Shown: in pieces, positions 23,636 to 33,284 of the stretch
Position numbering within the stretch: position 1 is the stretch's first letter
Layout of the letters: each line of letters starts with the position of its first letter
Source of the DNA: an uncultured Sulfurimonas sp.
Lineage (GTDB): Bacteria; Campylobacterota; Campylobacteria; Campylobacterales; Sulfurimonadaceae
Length of the DNA stretch: 33,765 nucleotides
Reading direction: 5' to 3'
NCBI GenBank assembly: GCA_937900945.1
Contig: CALCGG010000192.1
Coordinates: 1 to 33,765 of the forward strand
Notes under the pieces: generated by a model
What the model was told of the DNA's origin: nothing
The model's input: the letters and a program-made list of their open reading frames with translations, nothing else
Database searches by the model: none
Translations under genes and position numbers: made by a program

Positions 23636-25501
23636 ATGATATATCGATTAAATCTCTATCTTCCTCTTATAATAGCCACTCTTATCATGTCATTATTTGT
23701 TGTGCTGTCTATTATCTATATTCAACATGACGCTATTCATAAAAGTAAAGAGCATATTCCTATGTTATTTACAAAATATTTAAACGAAAAGGTTGATAGT
23801 GAAGCTGCCATTCTTAGTGAATACATGGATTTTATTCAAAATATGGACGATGTGGCTCAGCAATTTCAGGCGTTTGATAAACAAGAACTCAACAACTCCA
23901 TAAAAGAAATCTACAATCGTTTAAATAAAAACGTCAATCTGACTCATATGTATTTTATAAAAACTGACGGCAGTGTTTTACTAAGAGTTCATGATTATGA
24001 AAAAGATTCAGATATCGTTAAAAGAGAAACTTTTAAAAAAGCCAAGGAGTTACAGTCTCTTTATTATGGCTTGGAATTTGGATTAAAGAAAAATTACACT
24101 CTTAGAGTTGTAAAGCCATGGTTTGTGGATGGAAAGCTTATCGGCTACTTGGAACTTGGAAAAGAGATTGATAAAGTTATTGATGATATTTCAAAATATT
24201 TGAAAACCTATATTTATTTGGCAGTTAAAAAAGAGATTTATAGTGTCTCTCCAAAATTTGTAAAAGAAAATATAAAACATAAAATAGCAACCAACGATTA
24301 CTATATAGCATACAACACATTTACAGTTCTAAGTCAGATGGAATCGATTTTAAACAATAATATCAATCTTGAAGATATTGAATTTCAAAATAAAGACTAT
24401 TTTGTCTCAAAAACCACTCTCTCGGATGTTTCTGGCAAAGATCTTGGTTATTTTATCTTTTTAAGTGATGTGTCATTAGAACATAGCATTATGTTCCATT
24501 CAGCAAAATTGTTGGCAATAGTTCTTTTTGTGGTTTCTTCTTTTTTAGTCATAGGAGCTTATATCTTGATTAAAAAGAGAGAAGGAAGCATTAACACCTT
24601 GACTTCAAAGCTTCATGAACAAAAAGAGGAGTTATCACACTTTAACATCAAACTTCAAAAACTATTTGATTTACAAAAAAATATTATTATCACAACGGAC
24701 GGAAAAAAACTGCAAATGGCAAATCAGGCAATGTATGACTTTTTTGGTTTTGATGACATAGAAGATTTCAGAAAACATTACAATTGTATTTGTGATAGAT
24801 TTGTTAATAATGACGATTTTTTTCACTTAGGAAAAGTGCCAGAGGGTCAAAATTGGATAGAAACTATCAAAGATTTTTCTGGCGATAAACGCATTGTTGC
24901 TATGCTTGATAACAACATGGAGTCATATGCTTTTAGTGTCTCTGTAAGTGAAGTTGAAAAGGGTGATTTTATTGTTTCTTTTACTGATATCAGCAATACT
25001 ATTATAGAACATAAAAAACTTCAACTTAAAGTGACACATGATAAGTTGACAAATGCTTTAAACAGAGAATTTTTTGACAATAATATTAATCTCATCATAG
25101 AAGAAGTTAAACCACATAGGCTTGGAGTAATAATCTGTGATATTGACCACTTTAAAAATGTCAATGACACTTATGGACACAATCGTGGCGATATTATTTT
25201 AAAAGAGATTGTCACTTCCATCAAAGGATCAATACGCCAAGAGGATTACCTGATTCGTTGGGGCGGTGAGGAATTTATCATGCTGATGAAGGTCGACACC
25301 CCTGATGCACTTAAAAAATCGGTCGAGCATGTAAGAAAGCAAATTGAAAAACAACACTTTGAAGAAGTAGGAAATATTACTGCCAGTTTTGGCGCTACAT
25401 TGTACCAAGATGACGAAGAAATCCTTGAGTGTGTTGCAAGGGCTGATAAAGCACTCTACATGGCAAAAGAAAATGGTAGAAATCAAGTTCAAATAGTGTG
25501 A
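23636..25501 (+). CDS. Membrane Cache-PAS-GGDEF diguanylate cyclase
   Basis: 621-residue inner-membrane c-di-GMP synthase. Transmembrane helix at 9-29, a periplasmic Cache-like sensor (30-290; HMYFIKTDGSVLLRVHDYEKD resembles ligand-binding Cache domains), a second helix at 292-312, a coiled coil, a PAS domain (340-455, with CICDRFVNNDDFF, common in Campylobacterota) and a GGDEF domain (465-621). DIDHFKNVND, GGEEF at 543-547 and the inhibitory RxxD site RQED at 534-537 are all intact, so the cyclase should be active and product-inhibited. It follows the PAS-only gene by 26 bases and precedes hrpB by 13. The ligand is unknown. Confidence 0.9.
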   Translation: MIYRLNLYLPLIIATLIMSLFVVLSIIYIQHDAIHKSKEHIPMLFTKYLNEKVDSEAAILSEYMDFIQNMDDVAQQFQAFDKQELNNSIKEIYNRLNKNVNLTHMYFIKTDGSVLLRVHDYEKDSDIVKRETFKKAKELQSLYYGLEFGLKKNYTLRVVKPWFVDGKLIGYLELGKEIDKVIDDISKYLKTYIYLAVKKEIYSVSPKFVKENIKHKIATNDYYIAYNTFTVLSQMESILNNNINLEDIEFQNKDYFVSKTTLSDVSGKDLGYFIFLSDVSLEHSIMFHSAKLLAIVLFVVSSFLVIGAYILIKKREGSINTLTSKLHEQKEELSHFNIKLQKLFDLQKNIIITTDGKKLQMANQAMYDFFGFDDIEDFRKHYNCICDRFVNNDDFFHLGKVPEGQNWIETIKDFSGDKRIVAMLDNNMESYAFSVSVSEVEKGDFIVSFTDISNTIIEHKKLQLKVTHDKLTNALNREFFDNNINLIIEEVKPHRLGVIICDIDHFKNVNDTYGHNRGDIILKEIVTSIKGSIRQEDYLIRWGGEEFIMLMKVDTPDALKKSVEHVRKQIEKQHFEEVGNITASFGATLYQDDEEILECVARADKALYMAKENGRNQVQIV

Positions 25502-25514
25502 AAAAATTCAATAA

Positions 25515-28034
25515 ATGATGAAAATCCTGCCGATACATGAAGTCTTGGATGATGTAAAGAACGTACTCAAAGCTCATTCCACACTTATACTCCAAGCTCC
25601 TCCCGGTGCAGGCAAGAGTACAGTTGTTCCCATCTCTTTACTGGATGAATCTTGGCTTAAAGATAAAATAATCATCATGCTTGAACCACGTCGTGTAGCC
25701 GCTCGAATGGTCGCAACCCAGATGTCCAGACTTTTAGGTGAAGAAGTTGGACAGAGTGTCGGTTATCAGGTTAAGATGAATAGCTGCTACACAAATAAAA
25801 CAAAAATTCTAGTTGTAACTGAAGCTATTTTAGTGAGAAGACTTCAAGCCAACCAAACACTTGATGATGTGGCTATGGTTATCTTTGATGAGTTTCACGA
25901 GAGAAGTATTCATACAGATTTATCGCTTGCACTCTCTTTGCAAGTGCAAGAACTTCTTCGTGATGATTTAAAAATTCTCATAATGTCTGCAACACTTAAT
26001 TCTGAGGAAATATCCAAGCTGCTTGGAGATGTTCCGGTTATTACTTCCAAAGGTAAGAATTATGAAGTTGAAACTACATACTTAGACATTAAGACTAAGC
26101 AGCCTGATTTTAAAGCAATAAACAGCGTACTTCTAAACACAACACTCAAAGCTACAAAAGAAAATGATGGAGATATTTTGATTTTTTTAGCCGGAGTCAA
26201 AGAGATAAAAAACTTGCAGACTTCACTTGTAAATTCTTCTTTGAGTAAAGATATTCTAGTCCTGCCACTCTACTCTGTCTTAAGTAAAAAAGAGCAGGAC
26301 ATGGCAATTCTAAAATCCCAAAAACGAAAAATTATCCTCAGCACAAATATCGCTCAAACATCGCTAACCATAGAAGGTGTAAAAGTAGTCATAGATTCCG
26401 GTTTGGAAAAACTCTCACGCTACAATTATGCAAATGCGATGGATCATTTGGAGTTGGCATTTATCTCTAAAGATTCGGCTGTTCAAAGAGCCGGTCGTGC
26501 GGGGAGACTTTCACATGGAAAATGTTACAGAATCTGGCATGAGCATAAAATACTGCAGCAATCAACAAAGCCGGAGATTTTAAGAACGGATTTAAGCTCA
26601 CTACTTTTAGATTTGGCTTTATGGGGAGTGGATGATTTTGGCGAGTTAAAATGGCTGGATATTCCACATGTAAAGATTTTAGAAGAAACCAAAGAGGTTT
26701 TAAAAGAGCTTTCTATGCTTGATGACTCATTTAAAATTACAGATTTCGGAAGAGATGCACTGAGCTTGGGACTTCATCCGAGATTTGCTTACATGATATT
26801 AAAAGCAAATGATTTAGGCTTTGCGTATGAGGCTTGTCTTCTAGCTTCACTTTTGAGTGAAAAAGATATTTTTAGTAATTCTCAAAGAGATAGTGATATA
26901 TATTCAAGATTTACACATCTGTATGAGAAAGATTTTGAGAGTGCCTATATAAATCGACATCGTGCGAAAGAGGCTAGAACTCAGGCAGATTTTTTTTACA
27001 ATAAACTCAAAAGCATCAAAAAAGTGGCAAAGAAAAACAGTGAAATAGACCAAGAGATGCTGAGCGTTTTACTTTTGTTTGCTTATCCTGACAGACTAGC
27101 AAAGCAAAGAATAAAGGATGATAACAAGTACAAACTCAGTAATGGAAAAGGCGCAATTTTACATGGTGAAGATACTCTATTTAACCAAGAGTTTTTGGTT
27201 GCGGCAAACTTGCAAGCCAATGACAGAGACTCGTTTATCAATCTGGCTCTAAGTATCTCTTTAGAAAAAATAGAGCAATATTTTTCCTCATTTATAAAAA
27301 ACGAAGAGTCTATAACTTACAATAAAGAAGCTGGAAAGTTTGACATACGGGAGAGCAGTTATTTTTTGGAGTTGCAGCTTCATTCAAAACCAATCCAAGC
27401 TCCGAAAAATCAAAACTTTAAAAAACTGCTTTTGGATTTAGTCAAAAAAGAGGGCTTGGAACTTCTTTCATGGAATAAAAAAGCGATATCTCTGAAAGCC
27501 AGAGTTAATTTTTTAAATCACCATACGGAGTTTAAAAACTTTAGTGATGACGCTTTACTGAATACTTTAGATATTTGGCTCGAACCTTACCTAGAAGGTG
27601 TAACAACCATAAAAGCTTTAGAGGATTTAAATGTATACAACATGCTTTTGTCTTTTTTGTCATGGGAAGATCAACAGCTACTGGATACTTTGGCACCTCC
27701 AAGTGTAAAAGTTCCAAGCGGTTCAAATATTTACATAGATTATGAAGACTATGAAAAACCGTCTATGAAAGTAAAAATACAAGAGGTTTTTGGATTGCAT
27801 GAAACACCAAAGGTACTAAACAACACTTTGGCTTTACAAATCCATCTTTTGACTCCGGCTATGACTCCCATGCAGATTACTTACGATTTAAAAAGCTTCT
27901 GGGAAAACTCATACAGCGAAGTAAGAAAAGAGATAAGAGGCAAATACAAAAGACACTATTGGCCTGAAAATCCGTTTGAAGCAGTTGCCACGAGTAAAAC
28001 GAAAAAACATATGATGATTGAAATAAAATGTTAG
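25515..28034 (+). CDS. hrpB: ATP-dependent helicase HrpB
   Basis: 839-residue DEAH-type superfamily 2 helicase, close to the usual HrpB length (about 810). Walker A PPGAGKST at 29-36, motif II DEFH at 125-128 (HrpB has F in place of A), SATL at 158-161, and motif VI QRAGRAGR at 324-331. A HA2-type region follows, and the HrpB-specific C-terminal domain ends with the EVRKEIRGKYKRHYWPENP motif. The substrate is presumably RNA, and the biological role is poorly known in most bacteria. The start is ATG 25515 (ATG 25518 is equally possible). No clear RBS is seen, so it may be translated by coupling with the upstream cyclase gene 13 bases away. Confidence 0.92.
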   Translation: MMKILPIHEVLDDVKNVLKAHSTLILQAPPGAGKSTVVPISLLDESWLKDKIIIMLEPRRVAARMVATQMSRLLGEEVGQSVGYQVKMNSCYTNKTKILVVTEAILVRRLQANQTLDDVAMVIFDEFHERSIHTDLSLALSLQVQELLRDDLKILIMSATLNSEEISKLLGDVPVITSKGKNYEVETTYLDIKTKQPDFKAINSVLLNTTLKATKENDGDILIFLAGVKEIKNLQTSLVNSSLSKDILVLPLYSVLSKKEQDMAILKSQKRKIILSTNIAQTSLTIEGVKVVIDSGLEKLSRYNYANAMDHLELAFISKDSAVQRAGRAGRLSHGKCYRIWHEHKILQQSTKPEILRTDLSSLLLDLALWGVDDFGELKWLDIPHVKILEETKEVLKELSMLDDSFKITDFGRDALSLGLHPRFAYMILKANDLGFAYEACLLASLLSEKDIFSNSQRDSDIYSRFTHLYEKDFESAYINRHRAKEARTQADFFYNKLKSIKKVAKKNSEIDQEMLSVLLLFAYPDRLAKQRIKDDNKYKLSNGKGAILHGEDTLFNQEFLVAANLQANDRDSFINLALSISLEKIEQYFSSFIKNEESITYNKEAGKFDIRESSYFLELQLHSKPIQAPKNQNFKKLLLDLVKKEGLELLSWNKKAISLKARVNFLNHHTEFKNFSDDALLNTLDIWLEPYLEGVTTIKALEDLNVYNMLLSFLSWEDQQLLDTLAPPSVKVPSGSNIYIDYEDYEKPSMKVKIQEVFGLHETPKVLNNTLALQIHLLTPAMTPMQITYDLKSFWENSYSEVRKEIRGKYKRHYWPENPFEAVATSKTKKHMMIEIKC

Positions 28035-28111
28035 GCTATGTGTACAATAGTTCAAAAGAAAAAAAGTGATATACTTAAGGCAAAATAATTTTTAAGACAG
28101 AGGGTACTAAA

Positions 28112-28381
28112 ATGTTACTTCAAGAGATGAAGAGTGTAATTAAATATGTTATTGAACTTGATATCGATTACCTTGAGACCTTTCTAGGGTATGAAGGGGA
28201 TAAGATTCTAAAAATAACTACTAAAAGTCAAGATACGGCTCATATGATAGGGTCTTACGCAGAAAATTTAGGTTTATATTGCAAAACTGAGTATCAGACA
28301 GAGGGCAAGTATGGTCCAGGTTACATTTTATTTATAGGGGTTGAGGATCATTCTGTTTTTAAATTACAAAAAGATAAATAA
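28112..28381 (+). CDS. Small protein of unknown function
   Basis: 89-residue soluble protein. The strong RBS AGAGGG (28099-28104) is seven bases before the ATG. The pattern of alternating strands and helices (VIELDIDYLETFLGYEGDKILKI, then TAHMIGSYAENLGLYC, then GPGYILFIGVED) suggests a compact alpha/beta fold. Family not recognised. The VF530 gene begins two bases after its stop, so the pair is an operon, probably with translational coupling. A nucleic-acid link is suggested only by that neighbour. Confidence 0.75.
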   Translation: MLLQEMKSVIKYVIELDIDYLETFLGYEGDKILKITTKSQDTAHMIGSYAENLGLYCKTEYQTEGKYGPGYILFIGVEDHSVFKLQKDK

Positions 28382-28383
28382 TA

Positions 28384-28614
28384 ATGAGTGAAGAGCAAAA
28401 AAACCAGAACAATCCACTCCATGGCGTAAAGTTAAAAGATATTTTAGAAGCTTTAGTTAAAAGATATGGCTTCAAAGAGCTTGGAAAACGGATAGAAATC
28501 AGATGTTTTTTGTTTGACCCAACTGTAAACTCCAGCCTAAAATTTCTCAGAAAGACACCTTGGGCAAGAACAAAAGTTGAAGAGCTGTATTTAGAGATGA
28601 TAAATAAAAAATAA
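28384..28614 (+). CDS. VF530-family DNA-binding protein
   Basis: 76-residue protein with the VF530 (DUF2132) pattern over its full length: NNPLHGVKLKDILEALVKRYG, then a RIEIRCFLFDPTVNSSL segment and KFLRKTPWARTKVEELY. The family is small and basic, and is described as DNA binding from structural work on a Vibrio fischeri member. Its cellular role is unknown. It starts two bases after the preceding small gene. It is convergent with the symporter gene, with only three bases between the stops. Confidence 0.88.
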   Translation: MSEEQKNQNNPLHGVKLKDILEALVKRYGFKELGKRIEIRCFLFDPTVNSSLKFLRKTPWARTKVEELYLEMINKK

Positions 28615-28617
28615 AAA

Positions 28618-29844
28618 TTAGTTCTTGTTTTTTAAAGCCTTTTTTTCATACTGATCCACTATTTTAGTAACAATCAAATCAGATGTGACATTAAGTGAAG
28701 TTCTGCACATGTCTAAAATCCTGTCTACCGCGACTATGAGTGCTATGTATTCAACTGGCAAACCAATCTGATTGAGTATCACAACCATCATAACTAAGGA
28801 TGCGCTTGGAAGTGCAGCCACTCCAACACTTAGAGCGACGACTGTAATAGCAAGTAAAATCTGGTCACCAAAACTGAGTGTTACTCCGGCAAGATTTGCA
28901 ATGTATAAAACTGCGACACTCAGATACGCAGCAGTTCCGTCCATGGAGACTGTTGCACCAAGAGGCAGCACAAAAGATGCTGTTTTCGTATCAACTCCGC
29001 CCATCTCTTCAACAACTCTCATTGAAACTGGAAGAGTGGCCGCTGACGACGCAGTTGAGAATGCCATGATAGGAGCTTCACGAACATCTGAAAGATAACG
29101 GTAAGGATTGACTTTTCCAAAATATGACAAGATCGCCGGCAGTGTAATAATGCCATGAAAAAGTATAACGCCTATAACCACTAACATGTATTTCCAAAGT
29201 CCCAAAACAACGTCTATCCCCTGCTCTGCTATAACATAAGAGATAAGACTAAACACACCGACCGGTGTCATCAGAATTACCCACTCCGCCATTTTCAGCA
29301 TGGCATTACTCACTGCCGTAAAGAAGTCAAACATGTGTTTTTGTTCATTTGGTTTTAAATACAGTGAAGCAACACCAAAGAGTATAGCAAACACTATGAT
29401 TTGCATCATGGAGCCATCACTCAAAGCTGAAAAGATATTTGTAGGGATAAAACTCAGTATCATCGTTGAAAAAGAAAAAGGGGCTATTGCGGCTGCTTGT
29501 TCGTAGCTCAGTCCGGAACTGCTGACAAGCTCGCCAATAGCGAAGATATTCATAGCCGCTATGGCTGCAACAACAGCCAAGGCTGTTGTTAAAATATAAA
29601 AAGAGATGGTTCTTATACCGATGTTTTTAAGATGTTCCAATGAACCAAGACCTAAAATGGCAGTATAGATACTGGCAAAAACGAGAGGTACGACTAACAT
29701 CTTTAAAAAGGCTATAAAAGCAGAACCTATTATCTTTTGTTCTAGCGCCAACTCTGGAAATAAAATCCCAAAAGCTGCACCAAGAACAATTCCAAAAATT
29801 ACTAAAGTATTAGTCGTTGCATATTTTTTTATCTTTTTTATCAA
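28618..29844 (-). CDS. Dicarboxylate/amino acid:cation symporter (DAACS)
   Basis: 408-residue inner-membrane carrier of the GltP/DctA/GltPh family with eight helices and two hairpins. HP1 has SSAATLP at 266-272. The TM7 motif reads SMDGT (300-304), where most members have NMDGT. TM8 has DMCRTSLNVT with Asp378, Arg381 and Asn385 matching GltPh Asp394, Arg397 and Asn401, so an acidic substrate (aspartate, glutamate or a C4-dicarboxylate) is expected, with Na+ or H+ coupling. The Ser300 change sits at a sodium-site residue. It lies 26 bases after glyS on the same strand and may be co-transcribed. Confidence 0.88.
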   Translation of the reverse strand: MIKKIKKYATTNTLVIFGIVLGAAFGILFPELALEQKIIGSAFIAFLKMLVVPLVFASIYTAILGLGSLEHLKNIGIRTISFYILTTALAVVAAIAAMNIFAIGELVSSSGLSYEQAAAIAPFSFSTMILSFIPTNIFSALSDGSMMQIIVFAILFGVASLYLKPNEQKHMFDFFTAVSNAMLKMAEWVILMTPVGVFSLISYVIAEQGIDVVLGLWKYMLVVIGVILFHGIITLPAILSYFGKVNPYRYLSDVREAPIMAFSTASSAATLPVSMRVVEEMGGVDTKTASFVLPLGATVSMDGTAAYLSVAVLYIANLAGVTLSFGDQILLAITVVALSVGVAALPSASLVMMVVILNQIGLPVEYIALIVAVDRILDMCRTSLNVTSDLIVTKIVDQYEKKALKNKN

Positions 29845-29870
29845 AATATTTTCCTAAGAAATTTTTTTGA

Positions 29871-31889
29871 TTATATCGTTACTTCTTTAATATCTGCAAT
29901 ATTTAAAATACTTTTATAGATTGAGGCTACCAGAGACTTTCTGTTATTTTTAACAGCTTCATTTTCAGCATTTACCATAACATCTTCGAAGAATTTATCC
30001 AGTTCAGGCTTTAGACCTAAAAGAGCATCAAGTTCTTCTTCATAAGAATCATATACTTTTTGAGATACTGCAACATATTTAGCATGTAAAACATTTTCTG
30101 CATCTTCTTCAAAAAGCTTAGCATCCACGGATAGCTCAGAATTTAAGTCTAAATCTTTTGTGATGTTTGCAACACGCTTAAATGTTGAAGATATCTCACT
30201 GAATCCTTCCGAGTCTACTAAAGCACTCAAGGCTTTTATCTTGCTTGAAAGTTTTAAAAGTTCTCTCTCACCTGAGGCTAAAACTGCTTCAACGATAGAT
30301 GGATTAACCTTAAAAAACTGCTTCACACGTTCTAAAAAGAAACTCTCAAGCTTTTGCATATCTATATTTTCATATTCTGCAGACAACTCTTTTAAAGTCT
30401 GGACAATATCAAATTCAAAATTATGCTCTGACGTGATTCTTATGAGACCATTTACAGCACGGCGGAGTGCAAAAGGGTCACGTGAACCTGTCGGGATTTG
30501 ATTGACACTAAAAAGGGCTAAAAGAGTATCGAGTTTGATACTCATGGCAACTATTGCACTTAGAGGAGTTGACGGCAGGTCACTGTCTTCTCCGTCTGGC
30601 AGATACTGTTCTTTTATCGCAGTCGCAACTTCGAGTCTCTCCCCTGCTTCTTTTGCATAGTAATAACCCATAAGCCCTTGAAGTTCTGTAAATTCATACA
30701 CCATTTCACTCATCAAGTCTGCTTTTGCAAGCGTTATTGCTCTGTCTAAATCCTCTTTATCTGCATCAATTTTATACATGTCAAAAAGAGTGTGTGCTAC
30801 TTTTCTCTCTCGCTCTATTTTATCCCCGACAGTTCCAAGACCTTTGAAAAAAGCAACTTTTTGAAGTCCTTTTATACTCAAACCATTTTTCAAATCGTTG
30901 TCAAAAAAGAAAAGAGCATCTGCTAAACGTGGGCGAAGAACTCTTTCATTTCCTTCTATAACTTTTGAAAAATCATCAGTAAGAGCGTTTGAGACAACAA
31001 CAAATTTGTTGACAAGCTTGCCACCCTTAAAAACCGGAAAATATCTCTGATGCTCTTTCATAGAAGTGATGATAACCTCAGGAGGAAGTCTTAAAAATGC
31101 TTCATCAAATGAGCCCAAAAGTGGAGTCGGATTTTCCGTAATTGCCACAACTTCATCAAGTAAGTCTTCATCTATCTCTATTTTAATCCCGTTTTCTTTT
31201 TCAAGTGAAGTAAAACCTGCCAAAATATTTTCACGGCGAAGCTCAGGAAACAGTGTAACCCCACCATTTTTTAAAGTATCAAAATACTCTTTTTCTCCGC
31301 TAACTTCAAGTGCATCAAAATTGCTGATACGATGAACAAAGGTCTTCTTAGCAGACTTCACACCGAAGAGTTCAACATCAACCAGCTCATCACCAAGCAT
31401 GACATTCACCCAGCGAATCGGTCTGATGAAGCTTTCTTCAAGGCTTCCCCAACGCATAGATTTACCAAAATCCAGTGACTTAATCCACAGCTCAATCATC
31501 TCGCCAAGAAGTTCAGTTGAGGGTTTTCCTTTAACATTTTTTTTATAATAAAGTACTTCTTTACCATCTTTCTCAGTTTTGCCGATTTCTTCGAGTGAAA
31601 CTCCGCATTTTTTAGCAAAACCGTTGGCAGCAGGAGTAGCAACACCGTCTTTGTATGCAACTGCAAGGGGAGCACCAAAAAATTCTTCAACGCTGTCATC
31701 CTGTACAGTTTTAAACTCTCGGTGCCAAATAACCAAACGACGGGGAGTATAGTAAAATTCAAACTCACCTAAAAGTGAATATTTTTCTAAAACGTCAGCG
31801 AATTGTTTCTCAATATTTTTCAACTGTTTCAAAAGTGGAACTGCCGGAAGCTCTTCAACGCCGATTTCTATTAGTAGTGGTTTAAACAT
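29871..31889 (-). CDS. glyS: Glycine--tRNA ligase beta subunit
   Basis: 672-residue beta subunit of the alpha2beta2-type glycyl-tRNA synthetase. It starts with the typical FKPLLIEIGVEELPA and contains EFFYTPRRLV-like residues, SMRWG, PIRWV, LGSFDEAFLRLPPEVIITSMKEHQRYFPVF, the QIPTGSRDPFALRRAVNGLIRI region, and a C-terminal DALR-like anticodon-binding part. The beta subunit binds tRNA-Gly, while the catalytic alpha subunit glyQ is not in this window. The ATG directly follows the stop of the PepSY-type gene (TAA ATG), with an AAAGAG RBS inside that gene's end. Such coupling to an uptake gene is unusual for a housekeeping enzyme. Confidence 0.96.
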   Translation of the reverse strand: MFKPLLIEIGVEELPAVPLLKQLKNIEKQFADVLEKYSLLGEFEFYYTPRRLVIWHREFKTVQDDSVEEFFGAPLAVAYKDGVATPAANGFAKKCGVSLEEIGKTEKDGKEVLYYKKNVKGKPSTELLGEMIELWIKSLDFGKSMRWGSLEESFIRPIRWVNVMLGDELVDVELFGVKSAKKTFVHRISNFDALEVSGEKEYFDTLKNGGVTLFPELRRENILAGFTSLEKENGIKIEIDEDLLDEVVAITENPTPLLGSFDEAFLRLPPEVIITSMKEHQRYFPVFKGGKLVNKFVVVSNALTDDFSKVIEGNERVLRPRLADALFFFDNDLKNGLSIKGLQKVAFFKGLGTVGDKIERERKVAHTLFDMYKIDADKEDLDRAITLAKADLMSEMVYEFTELQGLMGYYYAKEAGERLEVATAIKEQYLPDGEDSDLPSTPLSAIVAMSIKLDTLLALFSVNQIPTGSRDPFALRRAVNGLIRITSEHNFEFDIVQTLKELSAEYENIDMQKLESFFLERVKQFFKVNPSIVEAVLASGERELLKLSSKIKALSALVDSEGFSEISSTFKRVANITKDLDLNSELSVDAKLFEEDAENVLHAKYVAVSQKVYDSYEEELDALLGLKPELDKFFEDVMVNAENEAVKNNRKSLVASIYKSILNIADIKEVTI

Positions 31890-33284
31890 TTATAGACTCT
31901 TTTTGTATTTAATTAGCGCGATTTTATCAATATTTTGGTTAAAGAGTGCTTTCTTTTTTTTTAAATTCTTCCGTTTATGCTGCCAGCGGAACGTGCCTGT
32001 CAATGCAAGCAATATTAATGCTACGGAAGCATAATCATTTATCCATACCCACCATGATGCAAAAAAAGTACCGTCATGTAAAGTAAGCATAAGCGAGTAA
32101 AATGTTGCATCCTCAAATACCGGAAGCTTATTCATATCTATGTTACATGTAGCAAAGTATTTAGTTGAATTATTCATTTTCATCACATCACGGAACATGT
32201 GTGGTGCTTTTGCTAAAAAATGCCAACTTTTGTCATAAATACGATTCGCCGAGCCCATACCGCTTACATATAAAACATCATCTGCTCTTATCATGCGATA
32301 AGCGAAACCTCTGCTTTCCAACTCCCATGTTTTTAAATCTTGGCTCTTATAAACCCCATATCTGTTTCCAATACGGAATGTCTCATCATCATAATCAACA
32401 GACCAGACATCATGTTGCAATGAGCTGTATACCGGCGGGAGTATGGCATGCGGAATCGTTACAGATTTCATAAACTTTGCAAGCCCGTCCGAATGATCCA
32501 AAAAAATTCCTGTTATAGCTAAAATAGCCAATGGCACAGTCGCTACAATCGCAAACCAGCTGGCATGTAGTTTAATGAGTTTTCGGCTAAGTTTTGGTGT
32601 TGATTTTTTATGAATCAGCCACCAAATCAAGTAACCGCTTATGGCTAAGAAAGAGATAATAATTGCCCCGTAGTCATTTATCAAAAGTGATATATCGCCA
32701 TCAAACAATCCGCGGCCATAATGCAAATCCCGTACAAATCGTGCAAGCGTAATCGATTCCGAAAGTTTTGACGAATCAACCTCAACCACAGTTCTAGTTA
32801 AAATCTTGGCATCATTTTTTTGAAGCACTATGAGTTCATGCTTTTCAATAATAGCAACTATACTGTTTTTAGACAGAGAAAGAGCATTGATATATTCACC
32901 CTCAAGCGCAAAGAATTGCCAAGATGAATCTATAAGCTTATAGATGCCATCAGAAGTAGCAGCATATATACCGTCTTTATCACTTTTTATAGACATGCAC
33001 TGAAGATTTGTCATTTTTTTAAAGCTTTTTGAGTTGTCATAACTCTCAAAAATACCTCTTTTTCCACCGACAATACGGTGTGAATTGTCCTTTGAATCTA
33101 TCCAGTAAGCATCAAAAAGACGATTATCCGCCTCTTTTGTTGTTTGGGGAACATTTTTAAAAGTAGTTGTATAAAGAAAACCCCATTTATCGTGATTAAT
33201 AAAAAAACCGGTAATACCCAATATGAGTATTACCAGTCCTGCACTTAATCCAGCAAATTTATGAAGTTTATGAAGTTTTACCAT
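31890..33284 (-). CDS. PepSY-associated TM family protein with internal duplication
   Basis: 464-residue inner-membrane protein with four helices (about 10-28, 204-223, 243-261, 417-433). It is built of two similar halves. KLHKFAG...ITGFFINHD (7-32) matches KLIKLHASW...ITGIFLDHSD (235-265). DLHYGRGLF...INDYGAII (187-209) matches TLHDGTFF...INDYASVA (401-422). The periplasmic loops share an Asp-box-like element (RGIFESYDNSKSFKKM and YGVYKSQDLKTWELES). Paired His near the membrane (His8, His31, His188, His240, His264, His403) suggest heme or metal binding. Family members are linked to siderophore uptake, possibly ferric reduction. The start overlaps the end of the TonB-receptor gene by seven bases, which supports that role. 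Confidence 0.85.
   Translation of the reverse strand: MVKLHKLHKFAGLSAGLVILILGITGFFINHDKWGFLYTTTFKNVPQTTKEADNRLFDAYWIDSKDNSHRIVGGKRGIFESYDNSKSFKKMTNLQCMSIKSDKDGIYAATSDGIYKLIDSSWQFFALEGEYINALSLSKNSIVAIIEKHELIVLQKNDAKILTRTVVEVDSSKLSESITLARFVRDLHYGRGLFDGDISLLINDYGAIIISFLAISGYLIWWLIHKKSTPKLSRKLIKLHASWFAIVATVPLAILAITGIFLDHSDGLAKFMKSVTIPHAILPPVYSSLQHDVWSVDYDDETFRIGNRYGVYKSQDLKTWELESRGFAYRMIRADDVLYVSGMGSANRIYDKSWHFLAKAPHMFRDVMKMNNSTKYFATCNIDMNKLPVFEDATFYSLMLTLHDGTFFASWWVWINDYASVALILLALTGTFRWQHKRKNLKKKKALFNQNIDKIALIKYKKSL

Noticed and set aside
28772-29098. 108-codon plus-strand frame opposite the symporter
   Set aside because: Thr/Ser/Ala-rich translation, antisense to a clear transporter, no RBS.
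30160-30501. 113-codon plus-strand frame opposite glyS
   Set aside because: Antisense shadow of a conserved synthetase gene.
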